Assembly: GCF_025698545.1 (NCBI RefSeq)
Contig: NC_068573.1
Span: forward strand, 10,811,874 to 10,875,873
Source of the DNA: Gossypium raimondii
Taxonomy: Eukaryota; Streptophyta; Magnoliopsida; Malvales; Malvaceae
Direction: 5' to 3'
DNA length: 64,000 bases
Shown: one piece after another, positions 38,908-53,962 of the stretch
Position numbering within the stretch: the first letter of the stretch is position 1
Layout of the letters: the number at the start of each line of letters is the position of its first letter
Notes under the pieces: model-generated
What the model was told of the DNA's origin: nothing
The model's input: only the letters and a program-made list of their open reading frames with translations
The model's database searches: none
Translations under genes and position numbers: made by a program

Positions 38908-39452
38908 GTTACCGGTCAACAGCTAAACCAGATCAGGCATTAGATCATGGAGGTGACATTCCGGTCATTACTGTCACTAAGGTTTCTTCTTCCTCTCATT
39001 TTTGCTTTTATTCTTGGAACTTGATCAAGGGTACTGGGGGTACAACTAACGAAGCAGTTGTCTTTGCCTAGGTGATGAACTAAACAAGTGTTTGGTTAGA
39101 GGATGAGGACATCCTTTTAGGAAATCATGCTCTCCGTCTCGATAAGGGTATTTAACGTCCTTAACTTGCATTTCATATAATGAAATTGCAAAATTGTTCA
39201 TCAGAAGCTGTCGTACAATCCTTGTGTTTGTTGGCAGGGAATGAATTGTGCCTTCAAACTGAATTTGAGTGCAAAACTATTGGCACTGTGGTTGTACACA
39301 AAAGATGGTCTCCATGCCTTGACTTGACAGGGTTAAGAGAGAGACAAACACAGATGCATCACATGTTGAAGCAAATGAAAGTAACGCATACCTCAAGCAT
39401 GGTTAATCAATTGATTTCAAAGACGAAAGATGAAAGTTTTAACCAGAAGTAA
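38908..39452 (+). pseudogene. Unrecognised two-exon gene remnant
   Basis: Two open blocks join in frame through good splice sites. The first is about 38908-38981 (...YRSTAKPDQALDHGGDIP then VITVTK) with donor AAG|GTTTCT. The second starts at 39238 after TTGGCAG and ends at a TAA at 39450-39452, reading GNELCLQTEFECKTIGTVVV, then HKRWSPCLDLTGLRERQTQM and a Lys/Ser-rich tail. I do not recognise the family. No start exon is seen in the 400 bases after NBP35, so it is either the tail of a gene whose first part is lost, or extra 3' exons of a neighbour. It sits 75 bases before a solo LTR. Confidence 0.35.
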
Positions 39453-39526
39453 AAAAAAAAAGAGAATTAGGATAGTCACAAAGTAGAGGCGAGGCGAATG
39501 TTCTTGAAGAAATTCAAGATATAACC

Positions 39527-41771
39527 TGTCGAAACTGTTTTTTTGAAAACAAAAATTTGGTTGTCGACTTTAAAAACGAAAATGGGAGTCGCCACCGATC
39601 CTTGATTAAGGTGTGATCGGCTCACCTTAAAAATGATTTTGGTCTACGAAATTTGAGAAAATGAGTTCGGGAGTCAGTTACGCACGAGGAAGGATTAGCA
39701 CCCTCGTAACGCCCAAAATTGGTACCAAATTGATTCTTTAATGCCTTGGTGTGGAAAATTTGAAAAGATTTTAAGAGGAAACTTTTTATCCCATGAATGA
39801 ATCAAAATAATAAGACATTCTTATTTCAAAGAAATAAAACACCACACTCAGTAAGTTAGGGCACAATATTTTAAATCTTCAAAATACGAATATTGCCTTT
39901 TGCTTTTGAAAATTCTTACTTGAGTAGTCAAAGTATCGGACCGAGAAGTTAGGACCCAACATTTTGAATTCCCGAGAATAAGCTTTTATTTAAAATTTGT
40001 GAATTTAATGCAAAATGAATACTTAGCGTTCTAAATTCATCGAAGAATAATCGCAATCCAGTAAGTTAGGACACGGTCTTTCTCGAGAATCATGTACACC
40101 AAGTACTTTGAAAATTTATAAAATATGATGATTTTAATGTTTTGTGAAACCAAAATACATATTTTCTAAAAGGTATGCTAAAAATTAATGTATAACATGA
40201 AACAAATGCTTTAATTTAAATATATATGTACATGTATTTACAAAATATATATATACAGCACAATATACAAGTAAAATTGAGAATCTGTGTATGCATATAT
40301 TTAATACACATATACAAGTATACATATAAAAAGAAGGAATGGAATATATCAAACAAAAAACTAATAAAAAATGCATGTATATATGTGTTTGAAAATCGTG
40401 AAAATAAGATAAAAATATAAAAATATGTATTTGTGTATATGTTTAAAAATAATAAAATGTGTAAGTATATATATACATATAAAATATAAGGTATACAAAA
40501 GTTAAAAAGATAAAAGATAAAACAAAAAGAAATAAAAAGATTTATGAAGGACAATACAAAAGGTATACGTATACATATTTACAAAAAGAAAATTTGAAAC
40601 TAAAATATAAGAGTACATATATATATATATATATATATAAATTAGGAATAAAATTGAAAATAAAACATATGAATAAAAATATATATAAACGTATACTAAA
40701 AACATATGTGCATTATATAAAAAATCTATGCGCATGTATATAGAGTAGTAATGATAATAATACTAATGGTATAATATAATAGAAATAATAACATTAAAAA
40801 AAAATAGTAACACAGTAAAAAAATGGACTAGATTGAATTAAAGATGAAAAAATAGGGTAGATTTGAAAATAGACAAAAAGAGACCGATTTGAATGCGCTA
40901 GCAATAACGGAGGACCAAAAGGGGAATTATTCCCGCCTTCCTAAACACTGCGCAGCACGGGACCGAATTGAAACAAAATTAAAATATGCGGCCCAAATTT
41001 AAAACAAGTAAAAAGGTTTAATTGAAACGCGCCACAAACAAGATGGCCTCAATGTGCAATTTACCCCTTAAAGCCCAACGCGCGGATCCTCCCCCTCCGG
41101 GTCGGGTCATCGCGTGGGTTATACTGGGGCTAAACGGCGCCGTTTCCTCTACTTATAAAAGGCCAAAATTTTTCACCAAAATTCACTTTTTCCCTTTTTT
41201 AAAAGCAATAGGTGGGTTTCTTTTCCATGCCGCCGCTGCTGCTCAAGCCATTCCACGGCCTCCGACGACGCCCCAGCCTTCGATTGCGACAGAGAGGGGT
41301 CACCGCGACGGCACGTCGGCCCCGGCGATTAGGTGAGTTTTCCTTCTCCTTTTTTGATTTTTGTTTACAAAATAAAAACAATAATAATAATAGAAAATAT
41401 ACAAAAAAGAGAAACCCGATTCACCTTTGTATTTTAGAAATTTCTCTGTGTTTTTTGCTTCTATTTTTGTATCTTTTTTACACTGAAAATCCCCCCCCCT
41501 TTTACATATTAAAAGTGGCCTTTTATAGGCCGAAAAGAAAAAAAGAAAATAAATCGATGATCTTGTTTCTTTGCTTGTTTTTCTCCTCCGGATTCTTTGA
41601 GTCCGCGATTGCAGGAGTTCGTGGAGCAAACGACGCGCGTGGGAGTGGAGGCCGGTTTAGGGTTTCAGCAATTTGATTTTTTTTAGGCTAGGGTCTGTAT
41701 TGGGGCTAGGGTAATTGGGTTAATTTTGGGCCCATTTATTTGTTTGGGCCCGGGCATATTTGGGCTCTACA
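39527..41771 (+). mobile_element. Solo LTR, family A copy 1 (2.25 kb)
   Basis: It begins TGTCGAAACTG and ends GGGCTCTACA, with near-identical 5-base flanks TAACC (39522-39526) and TAACT (41772-41776). The first 200 bases carry ggagtcgccaccgatcctt-type text and acgcacgaggaagg, shared with copies 2 and 3. The middle (40150-40800) is AT-rich with a (TA) run near 40617-40638. Near the 3' third are a 14-bp palindrome AAACGGCGCCGTTT (41132-41145), a TATA-like cttataaaagg (41152-41162), a short CCGCCG-rich leader and an apparent leader intron (donor about 41335, acceptor about 41614). No internal region or second LTR is present. Confidence 0.85.
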
Positions 41772-45612
<3,841 letters not shown>

Positions 45613-45792
45613 GTGAGTGATTTTGGTGAACCAAACTCATTTCATAATGGACTTTTTAATAATAGCCTCGTTCTTCTGCTTTAGCAAAATATAGAAGAGA
45701 TGCTATGGGAATAATAATAGAAATTGCTCGGGATTCTGGGAGTTTCTAATTTTACACTGTAATTGTGTTCTGTCTGAAACACTTGTAATATA

Positions 45793-48410
45793 TGTCAAAA
45801 CCGTTTTTTGAAAACAAAAATTTTTAGTTTCGACTTAAAATAAAAACTGGAGTCGCCACCGATCCTTGATTAAGGTGTGATCGGCTCACTTTAAAAATGA
45901 CTTTGGTCTGCGAAATTTGAGAAAATAGGTTCGGGAGTCAGTTACGCACGAGGAAGGATTAGCACCCTCGTAACGCCCAAAATTGATACCAAATTGATTT
46001 TTTAATGCCTCGGTGTCGAAAATTTGAAAAGATTTTAAAAGGAAACTTTTATTTCATGAATGGATTAAAATAAAAAGACACTCGTATTTCAAAGAAATAA
46101 AGCACCACACCCAGTGAGTTAGGGCACAATGTTTTTAAATCTTCAAAATACCCGAATATTGCCTTTTGTTTTTGAAAATTCTTACTTCGAGAAGAAAATG
46201 TCATGACCAGTAAGTTAGGACCTAACATTTTGAATTCCCGAGAATAAGCTTTTATTTAAAATTCGTGAATTTGTTGCAAAACAAATACTTGGCTTTCTAA
46301 ATTCATCGAAAAATAATCGCGATCGAGAGTCATGAATGCCAAATATTTTGGAATTTATAAAATAGGATGATTTAAATACTTTGAGAAAATCAAAATTGAT
46401 ATTTTAAAGAGATGCCAAAAAAGGGTTAAGGCATAACATGAAATAAATACTCTAGTTTAAAACAAATATGAACAAATATTTACAAGTATATGTACAAGTA
46501 GGTAAAATATACAAATAAATTTACAATTATGCGTTAGCATATATTTAACACACATGTATAAGTGCATGTATAAAAGAAAGAATAAAGTGCATTAAACAAA
46601 AACACCAAAAGAATGCATGTGTATAAGTATATGAAGATCGTGAAAATAAAATAGAAGCATAAGACATGCCTATATGTAAAAAATGTATGAGTATATATAC
46701 GTATAATGTAAAATACATAAACGTTAAAAAATGTATGTATATATCTTTATTTACAAAAGTGAAAAGAATTTGAAACTAAAATATAAAATACACATTTTAA
46801 AAAAATGTTTAGTATGTACAAAATTTATGCGGGATTTATAAAAAAATTAGAGAATGCATGTATGATTTAAATTGTAAAATATAGGAATAAATATGTTACA
46901 ACAGTGTATACCTATATAAAATATGAATGCACGTAAAAGTATATGAAAGTTATGCGCATAGAATGATAATAAAATATATATGTAAGATGCATGTGTTTAT
47001 AAAAATCGTTAAAAATGTTTATTGCAGAGAATATGCGAATGTGTATATACATATATAGAAAATATAAGGTATATAAAATATATAGGATAAAAAGATAAAA
47101 TAAAGGAAATAAAATATATGTAAAACGTACAAAAACATATGCATGCATTTTAAAGCTTAAGAATATATATATATGCTAGTAATGAAAATATGAAAAGAAA
47201 ATAATAAAAGTTATGCGTTTGCAAAAAAAAAAATCGAAATATAAAACAATATGTATATACACGTACACGAAAATCATAAATAGTATTAGTATAATAATAA
47301 GTGATAATAGTAATAACAAATGAGTAACAGTATATTAAAAAAAAAAAAAAAACTGAATAAAGTAAGAAAAAACCAAATTGAACAAAAGACCAAAAATTGG
47401 GGGCAAATTCATAAATAATAAAAAATGGATCGATTCGAACACGCGTGTGATAATGGGGGACTAAAAAGGAAATAATTCCTTCCCTTCCAAAACGCTGCGC
47501 AATGGGGTATCAAATTGAAATAAAAATGGAATACGCGGCCCAATTTCTAAAATAAGTAAAAAGGATTTAATTGAAAATCGTTGCAAAAAGAGAGGGGCCA
47601 AATGCGAAATTTCCCCTTTAGGCCAGATTTGCGCAGGTCATACCACCTAAACGGCGCCGTTTTACTTATAGAATTAAAACCCCAAATTTCCTTTCAAAAG
47701 AACATCTCTGCTTCATTTTTTTTGTTTTAAAACAATAAACAGAGGGGTGGGGAAATTTTGCTAGGGTTTTTCAACCCCCCAGCCCTCCATGCCGCCGCCG
47801 CCGCTCAAGCCATCCACGGCCTCCGTCGACGCCCCAGCCTCCGATTGCGACGGAGAGGGGTCACCGCAACGGCACGTCGGCTCCGGCGATTAGGTGAGTT
47901 TTCCTTCTCCTTTTTTGATTTTTGTTTACAAAAAAAAAACAATAATAATAATAGAAAATATACAAAAAAAAAGAAACCCGATTCACCTTTGTATTTTAGA
48001 AATTTCTCTGTGTTTTTTTTTGCTTCTATTTTCGTATTTTTTTTACACTAAAAAATCCCCTTTTTACAAACAATATTGGCCGTTTTATAGCCCGAGAACA
48101 ACTTATTTCCCTCTTTCGCGTTGTTTTACATTGTTTGGACTCTTTGAATCCGTTTTGCAGGTGATCGTGGGAGCACGTGCGAGGAAGGCGTGCAAGGGCC
48201 GGCGACAAGGGTGGCTGCTGTTGAGGGTGGCTGCTGCTAGTTTTTCTGCTTAGGTTTTTCTTGATTTAATTTTGTGTTGGGCTAGGGTTAGTTTTTTAGG
48301 TTATTGGGCTTGGTAATTTGGGCCTGTTTTTATTTATTTTGGTATTTGTTTTAAATTTGTTTTTTTGGTTTTATTATTTGTATATGGGCTGGGCTAAATT
48401 GGGTATTACA
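45793..48410 (+). mobile_element. Solo LTR, family A copy 2 (2.6 kb), in GapC 3' flank
   Basis: It begins TGTCAAAACCG and ends GGGTATTACA, flanked by a perfect 5-bp target repeat ATATA (45788-45792 and 48411-48415). It has the same block order as copy 1: shared opening with acgcacgaggaagg, AT-rich middle, the palindrome AAACGGCGCCGTTT (47649-47662), a TATA-like acttataga just after it, a CCGCCGCCGCCG leader, and the leader intron (donor GATTAG|GTGAGT about 47890, acceptor TTTTGCAG about 48160). The insertion point is 181 bases past the GapC stop codon, probably within or just past its 3' UTR. Confidence 0.9.
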
Positions 48411-48415
48411 ATATA

Positions 48416-49444
48416 TATAATTACGAGGAAACAAACAAACAAGGCAAGGCTAAGGTAAACTTGGGAACAAGAGCTAAACATTCTATTTAGCATCAAAACC
48501 TAAAGAATTTAATTTACTTATTTAAATCTAAAATCGGCGTACTGAAAATGGTTGAACGAGAATGTTAGACCTGTTTTTTATTATACACATTATTCCCAAC
48601 GTAAGATGCTTCTAAGTTGAAACGTCACTAATTCAAAAAGAAAAAAAAAGGTTGAAACGTTAAAAGGCCTAAATTAAGGCATAAATGTCGATTTTAAAAC
48701 TTAATTGAGTGATTAGGTCCATTTTTGTACGGGTTTTTCTCTCTTTGGTCGGATTTTGATTTTAGGGTTTGTTTGGTTTGTGTTAGGGTTTTGGTTAAGG
48801 TAGTAGTTGGATTTTAGGGTCTTGTTAGAGTTTTTAAGGGTTTAGGGAGGTTGATTTATTCGTGTTTGTGTTTGTGCTTTAGGTAGATATCAAAGGTATA
48901 TTTCAATTGTCGGTGTCGGGATGAAACCATTGCCTTAGAAGTCGATATTGATAATAATTGTAGGAAAAATTTAGGGGCTTTCCTGTATAACCATATATTG
49001 TTTTTCTCTATCTCCACCAAAATGAGTATCGATAACCTACTTATTGTTTGAAACGGTGAAAGTGAGGTCAAGAAGTAAGTGTGTATTGATTGATTTGTTA
49101 GGTAGGTAGGAGAGGTCAAGAGGTAATATTGTTTAGTTAGTAATTAATCATCCTTAAAATCTGATTTCTCCTGTTAATTACAATCATTAAAGCAATTTAG
49201 TCTTCTACTTGTTAATCAGATATAGGCTAAAGCTCTCATTAGTGATGCCAGGAATAGGAAATTCTATTAGGTTAATTTAGGGTAATTAATTTAATTAATT
49301 AATTTAGTCTTTCAATTTGGATTCGCACTACTAACTTGTAAATCGATTAAATTAGTAATTATTTTTTGTAATTTATTTAATAATAATTTTTTTCAATCTG
49401 CAATCTCTTGGGTACGATATTTGGAATATTTACCGATGTTTCAT
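48416..49444. other. Spacer without recognised gene
   Basis: About 1 kb with no gene. 48750-48850 is rich in 'tagggtttt' phrases (including tttagggtttg and ttagggttttgg) resembling plant telomere-type TTTAGGG variants, but not in a regular array. The rest is AT-rich. Confidence 0.4.
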
Positions 49445-50906
49445 TGTAACACTTCTATATATTACAATTTGACCTATTCTTTTGCAAATACCACACTTAA
49501 TATATATATTATTTGCACGAATTTTACTCTGAATGGTTGCACGTTTAGAGGTGGTCAGTACACTGATCTAATCTTAATGCATGCCAACTATACTCAACTT
49601 TGCCCGAGACAGTTAATAGGATAACCAATGAATCAATACATTTATGTTCATTATCACATCTCATAGTTTCATACCATGCTCATTTATACTATGCTTGTCT
49701 TAATTTAAATTCTCGACATTCTATATCATCATATACAAACTAAATCATAAGACAATAGAATGCTTACCTCCATAAGCTAGTTTTTAACAAATCATGTATA
49801 CATGCATATTGAACTCAAATCATAAAAATACAAATCGTATTTCCTTTACTCGTCTATGATCTCGTTTTTCCTTTCTCTCAAGATGACCCAACATCGTCTT
49901 AGTTACGTTAGATAATTTAATTAAGACAATGGCATTAGTTCGTATCCAAATCACATTCAAACTCAAAATCAACATATTTTACATTTTATTCATTTTAGTC
50001 CTTATATAATATATATGAAATACTCATTTTTCTTATATTTAACATCGGTTCAAAATTTGATTTCACATCCTTATATTAAGGACCCTATACTATTTATCTA
50101 TAACATAATTTCATGATAGCTTTCACTTTATTTAATTTTGTCCCTAATGTCACAAAATCTTCTAACAAGCTTCACTTAATTTCTAACTTCATCTTTAACA
50201 TAATCTAAATTCACTATTTAACAATCTCTTCAATTTCAAGCTTAATTTCATTAATTATGCTTTAATGACAACTTGCTAAACATCAAACGATTGAAGAAAT
50301 TAACACATGAACTAACTAGATCAAATTCCCATGATTCAAATTCCATAAAAATATTAAAGATTTAGCTTAATTCCGTTAGTGAATTGGTGGCCGAATGTTT
50401 GCTTAAGAAAATTAAGGTTTTTCTTTCTTCTTAATAGTTTAGGCGATTGAAGGAAGGACAAGATGGGCGATGTTAATTTCTCTCTCCACTAACTTGCTTA
50501 TATATTACTATCAACACTTAATTTATTTAATTTAATCATGTTTAGTTAAAGAAATTTTAAGCTTTTATTATATGTTATAATGATAATTGTAAAGTTAATT
50601 AATCACCGTCGTTATCATCCACTATAGTACAAGAAACCATGGTTTCGTAATTATTTAGGCTCTTTGGATAATTGCTAATTAAGTCCTCAAACATTTTCTA
50701 ATTTAAAATTTAATAGTGATTGAACTTTTATAATTTAATCTTTGAGTTTTAATTAACGATTTTCTCTGTTAAATTACTTAACCGATCTTTAATATATTTT
50801 CATACTAATACCGTACATCTTCTAATTTTATCCTTACAAACTCAATTTATAGAAATAAAATTTCGAAACCGCATTTGTCGTCACCGAAAAAAATCGAATT
50901 GTTACA
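49445..50906 (+). mobile_element. Decayed Gypsy-type solo LTR
   Basis: It starts TGTAACACTTC and ends AATTGTTACA, the TGTAACACC.../...GTTACA type of end found on many Gypsy-like LTRs, with C-to-T decay. Internally it shares order and phrases with 3400-5140 (gcatgccaactata, aaaatacaaatcgta). The neighbouring pentamers (TTCAT and TAGAG) do not match, so no target repeat is visible. It lies immediately before a LINE-type RNase H remnant. Confidence 0.6.
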
Positions 50907-51207
50907 TAGAGGCTATTGGGTGAATGATTTCATCAAAATTATAGGGAAATGCTCAGCCTTTGATGCAGAGCTATGGGACATATACGAGGGATTTTGAATG
51001 GCTTGGGAGCTGCGTATTAAGCAGCTAACCATTGAATCTGATAATATGAGTATTGTGCGGATGATCTCCAAGTGTGATGGCCATAGCAACCTACTACTGC
51101 GAAGAATTCGTTCGCTGTTACAATTGAACTGGACTGTGAGGCTATCGGGCACTGGGACTGAAAATCCCTCAATCACCACCGGATGTAGTCTTACAAGCTT
51201 TGCATGA
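50907..51207 (+). mobile_element. LINE-type RNase H remnant
   Basis: The translation shows KCSAFDAELWDIYEG then MAWELRIKQLTIESDN and MSIVRMI. This is the Asp/Glu-containing core of the RVT_3 RNase H domain found at the 3' end of plant LINEs and related proteins (DAELWA...G...A...G...ESD). A stop (TGA at 50995-50997) interrupts it, and the frame is lost after about 51150. The body of the LINE is absent. Confidence 0.7.
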
Positions 51208-52066
51208 TGATATTAGTCAGATAGGAAATGCATAGGGTCTGTTTGGGTTACGTAGAAAATCAAAAAAAAGAAAGAAGCAAACGTTCGGATATGACGTGGA
51301 AGAGGACATTGGCGGTACAAGAAATGAAAAATGATCTCATTCAAGCTTTGAACCCACCTTCCAACTTACGCCCCCACTGGATGTAGAAGTACTAAAGAAC
51401 TCAACAGGTACTTTTTATATTTTTATGGTTATTAGTCTTGCAAATTGCTTCAGTGAGATTTATACCAACAGACCATCAAGTATCCACTAGTGAACAACAA
51501 TGATTAACTGATACCGTCGAAGAATTTTATTATCAATAAGCAACCTTACATGGTAAGATTAAGGAATACTTTGGGAACAATAAGAAGCGGACATATATTT
51601 AGCATCAAAACCATCTTTAAAGTTCTAAAATCACTGATTTCTACTAGTAATCTAATTCTAAAAAGCACATGTTCTCCAACTGGACATCAAAAACACCTTA
51701 AAGCTAAGCATGGTCCTTCAAACTTTATTTTCTTTTTCCTAGACATAAGATTGTTTCAAACATCACAAAGTTCCCATCAATGATAATGCAATAAAAATAC
51801 GTAAATTCACAACCAGTCGAGCCTCGTTCCAAGTCATAAGCTCCTGCAACAACCAGAAGGGAAAACAAAAGCAGAACCATTAAAACAGCAGTAAAATATC
51901 ATAGTCGATCTTCACCATAAGGCCTGAATTACAAATTGTAGAATTACACATACAGCCTTCTATGAAGGTATCATAATTGCATGAGCCATGTAATCAAAAC
52001 AGAAAAAAAATACTAAATGATGTTAAAACCCGATTACATATTATAAATTTATGAGGAGAGCAGATG
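51208..52066. other. Spacer without recognised gene
   Basis: Mixed sequence with a few short ORFs (for example 51550-51783) that I cannot relate to any family. There are no clear repeats. Confidence 0.4.
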
Positions 52067-52300
52067 ACTGTAGGCATTCGTACTTCTAAGCTACATCAAG
52101 TTCCCATTGAAATAGGATCCATACAAGGAAAATCACTTCCCATTCGTTGGTTATTAGCAGCACCCCGAAAAACATTTGAGTCAAAGTATCACTTTCAAAT
52201 TAAGTTCTGAATTAGTAGATGCTGCCAAAGGGAGTGGCAATGCCATACGCGATAAGGAAGAGACTCATAGATTGGCAGAGGCAAATTTTGCCTTAGCAGC
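52067..52300 (+). pseudogene. Chloroplast rps7 fragment in the nucleus (NUPT)
   Basis: The DNA follows the 3' half of chloroplast rps7, the plastid small-subunit ribosomal protein S7. HQVPIEIGS is read at about 52094-52120, then a QGK...IRWLL-like stretch (52121-52157). From 52193 it reads [20 protein letters not shown], then [11 protein letters not shown], against [20 protein letters not shown] and KEETHRMAEAN in the plastid protein as I recall it. The reading frame is disturbed between the blocks. The start codon region and the last residues are lost. This is a transfer of plastid DNA to the nucleus. Similarity is high but clearly below identity, so the transfer is not recent. Confidence 0.8.
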
Positions 52301-52816
52301 AAGGTATCAAATTTGGTTTATTTTACGTTGCTTCCTTTCTAAATCTATTACTTCCTTCATTCGTTAATTGTAACAGTTCTTTACTTGGAAGGTTCGAAAT
52401 CTCCATTCTGTATGTATTCCATTCTGTATGTATTCATCCCTGAAACTGACATTTGGCATCTAATATCAAAATAGGAACAATGCATTAATAAGAGGATGTT
52501 GAAAGGAACCATACTTCATAATTAGTTGAAAAAATTCAGATGCAGACAAATATGACCTAATGAAAGCTAGAGGAAGTTGCTAAACAGCCTCACCGCAGAT
52601 AAGCAAATATAATCTTCAAAAAATTCATTCTCTCGGTAACAGTTAAATCAAGTACTATGTAAAAACAACAGAAAATAAACACCAGTATCCATTTTCAGTC
52701 AGCAAATTCATGCAATGTTTGACACAGAGATTATTGAGAGAGCATGATAAGTAGTGATGTAACAATAACTGTAAATGCCATGACACATATATAGGTAATG
52801 AAAAAGGAAATTACCA
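52301..52816. other. 3' flank of the prohibitin gene
   Basis: About 500 bases with no gene. There is a short direct duplication attctgtatgtattc (about 52405-52435). Part is probably the 3' UTR of the minus-strand prohibitin gene. Confidence 0.4.
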
Positions 52817-53962
52817 TCATGGCCTAGATGGATTCATAGCGAGAAGCATGTTTTGTCCACCAGGAATATATTGCACGTTGGGTGACTTAGCAAGGGTTCC
52901 AGCAATTTCCCTTGATGCCTCAATCCTCCTTAGCTCAATCAGTCCCATACCAGCAGTCAGAGTTGCTTCCGAAATTAACTTCGCAGCCTCACTTTCACCT
53001 TCTGCTCGGATAACAGCAGCCCTCCTTTCCTGATCAGCTTTCGCCACAACGTACCTCGACCGCTCTGCCTCCTGTTGTGCAACCTGTTTTTGCTCCACTG
53101 CTCTTGAGAATTCAGCACCATACGACAAGTGTGTAATCGCTACATCGGCTAGCTCAATGTTAAAGTCCCTCGCACGCTGTGTCAGTGAATTCCGGACCAA
53201 TGCAGACACTTGGGGACGCTCGGTGAGAAGCTGATCAGCATTGAACTGTGCAACCACAGCTTTCAACACCTCATTTCCAATGGAGGGAAGCACTTTCTCA
53301 TCGTACTCAAGACCAAGGCGTTGATAAATTTCAGGAAGCTTATCCACCTTTTTCGCAAAATACAACCAATCAAACAATAATCTTTAAATAACAAACTAAA
53401 CCGTAGCATTCATCAAGCATACATACATGATCAAAACTACAATGTTAGTAGAATCAGAACTCCGGTCATAGCATCAAAAAAGCCTTTTCTTTTCTTAAAA
53501 TGCAAAAAGCAAAAACCAGAACCTTCATTAACCCATTTCATAATTACATACAAAAAAGTCATGCCTAATCAAGATTTAGTTCTTCATACGTATACGTAAA
53601 AGAAAACCCATTTAATTTGAATAATAATAAAAAAAGGCTTTCTTGATTACCTTAGGTTTAGAAAGGACTCGAAGAGTGAGATTAACCATCTGGAGATCCT
53701 TGGTTCCGGAAATAGATGAGAAGGTGTGAGGCTTCATACGGATATCATAGATGAAAGGCTTCTGCAGCCATGGGACCAAAAAGTGGGTACCTTCTTCGGC
53801 CGTTTTGTCCAACACTCCTCTTAAACGATCAAAGATTACAGCTCTTTCGCCACCGTCCACGGTGTACATGGAGGCATTGAGGAGAGTTGCAGCGGCACCG
53901 AGGCCAAAAGCTGCGCGTGCGATGTTGGTTAAGAAAGACACTGCAGCTTGATTGCTTCCCAT
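52817..53962 (-). CDS. PHB3: Prohibitin (PHB3/PHB4 type), mitochondrial
   Basis: Prohibitins form ring complexes in the inner mitochondrial membrane that steady membrane proteins and respiratory complexes. In the minus direction exon 1 is 53962-53651 (104 codons) and exon 2 is 53347-52817 (176 codons and stop), with intron 53348-53650 (GT-AG), giving 280 aa versus about 277-280 in the family. The order fits the SPFH family: an N-terminal membrane segment ([15 protein letters not shown]-like, residues 10-30), [75 protein letters not shown] and the coiled-coil [15 protein letters not shown]. The start [10 protein letters not shown] is used because homologues begin there; an in-frame ATG 69 bases upstream would add an unusual basic stretch. 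The frame is whole. Confidence 0.95.

Noticed and set aside
40185-40735. Several long Tyr/Ile/Phe-rich ORFs on the minus strand
   Set aside because: They come from TA/ATA-rich DNA in the middle of a solo LTR; composition alone explains them. The same applies to 46912-47148 and 56798-57095.
41212-41676. 154-codon ORF with an Arg-rich start (LRRRPSLRLRQRGVTATARRPRR)
   Set aside because: It lies in the LTR leader, and a related Arg-rich start recurs in copy 2 (47758-48051). The frame crosses the apparent leader intron and low-complexity DNA, so a real protein is unlikely.
48750-48850. TTTAGGG-like phrases suggesting interstitial telomere repeats
   Set aside because: The units are irregular and mixed with other text; no tandem heptamer array is present.
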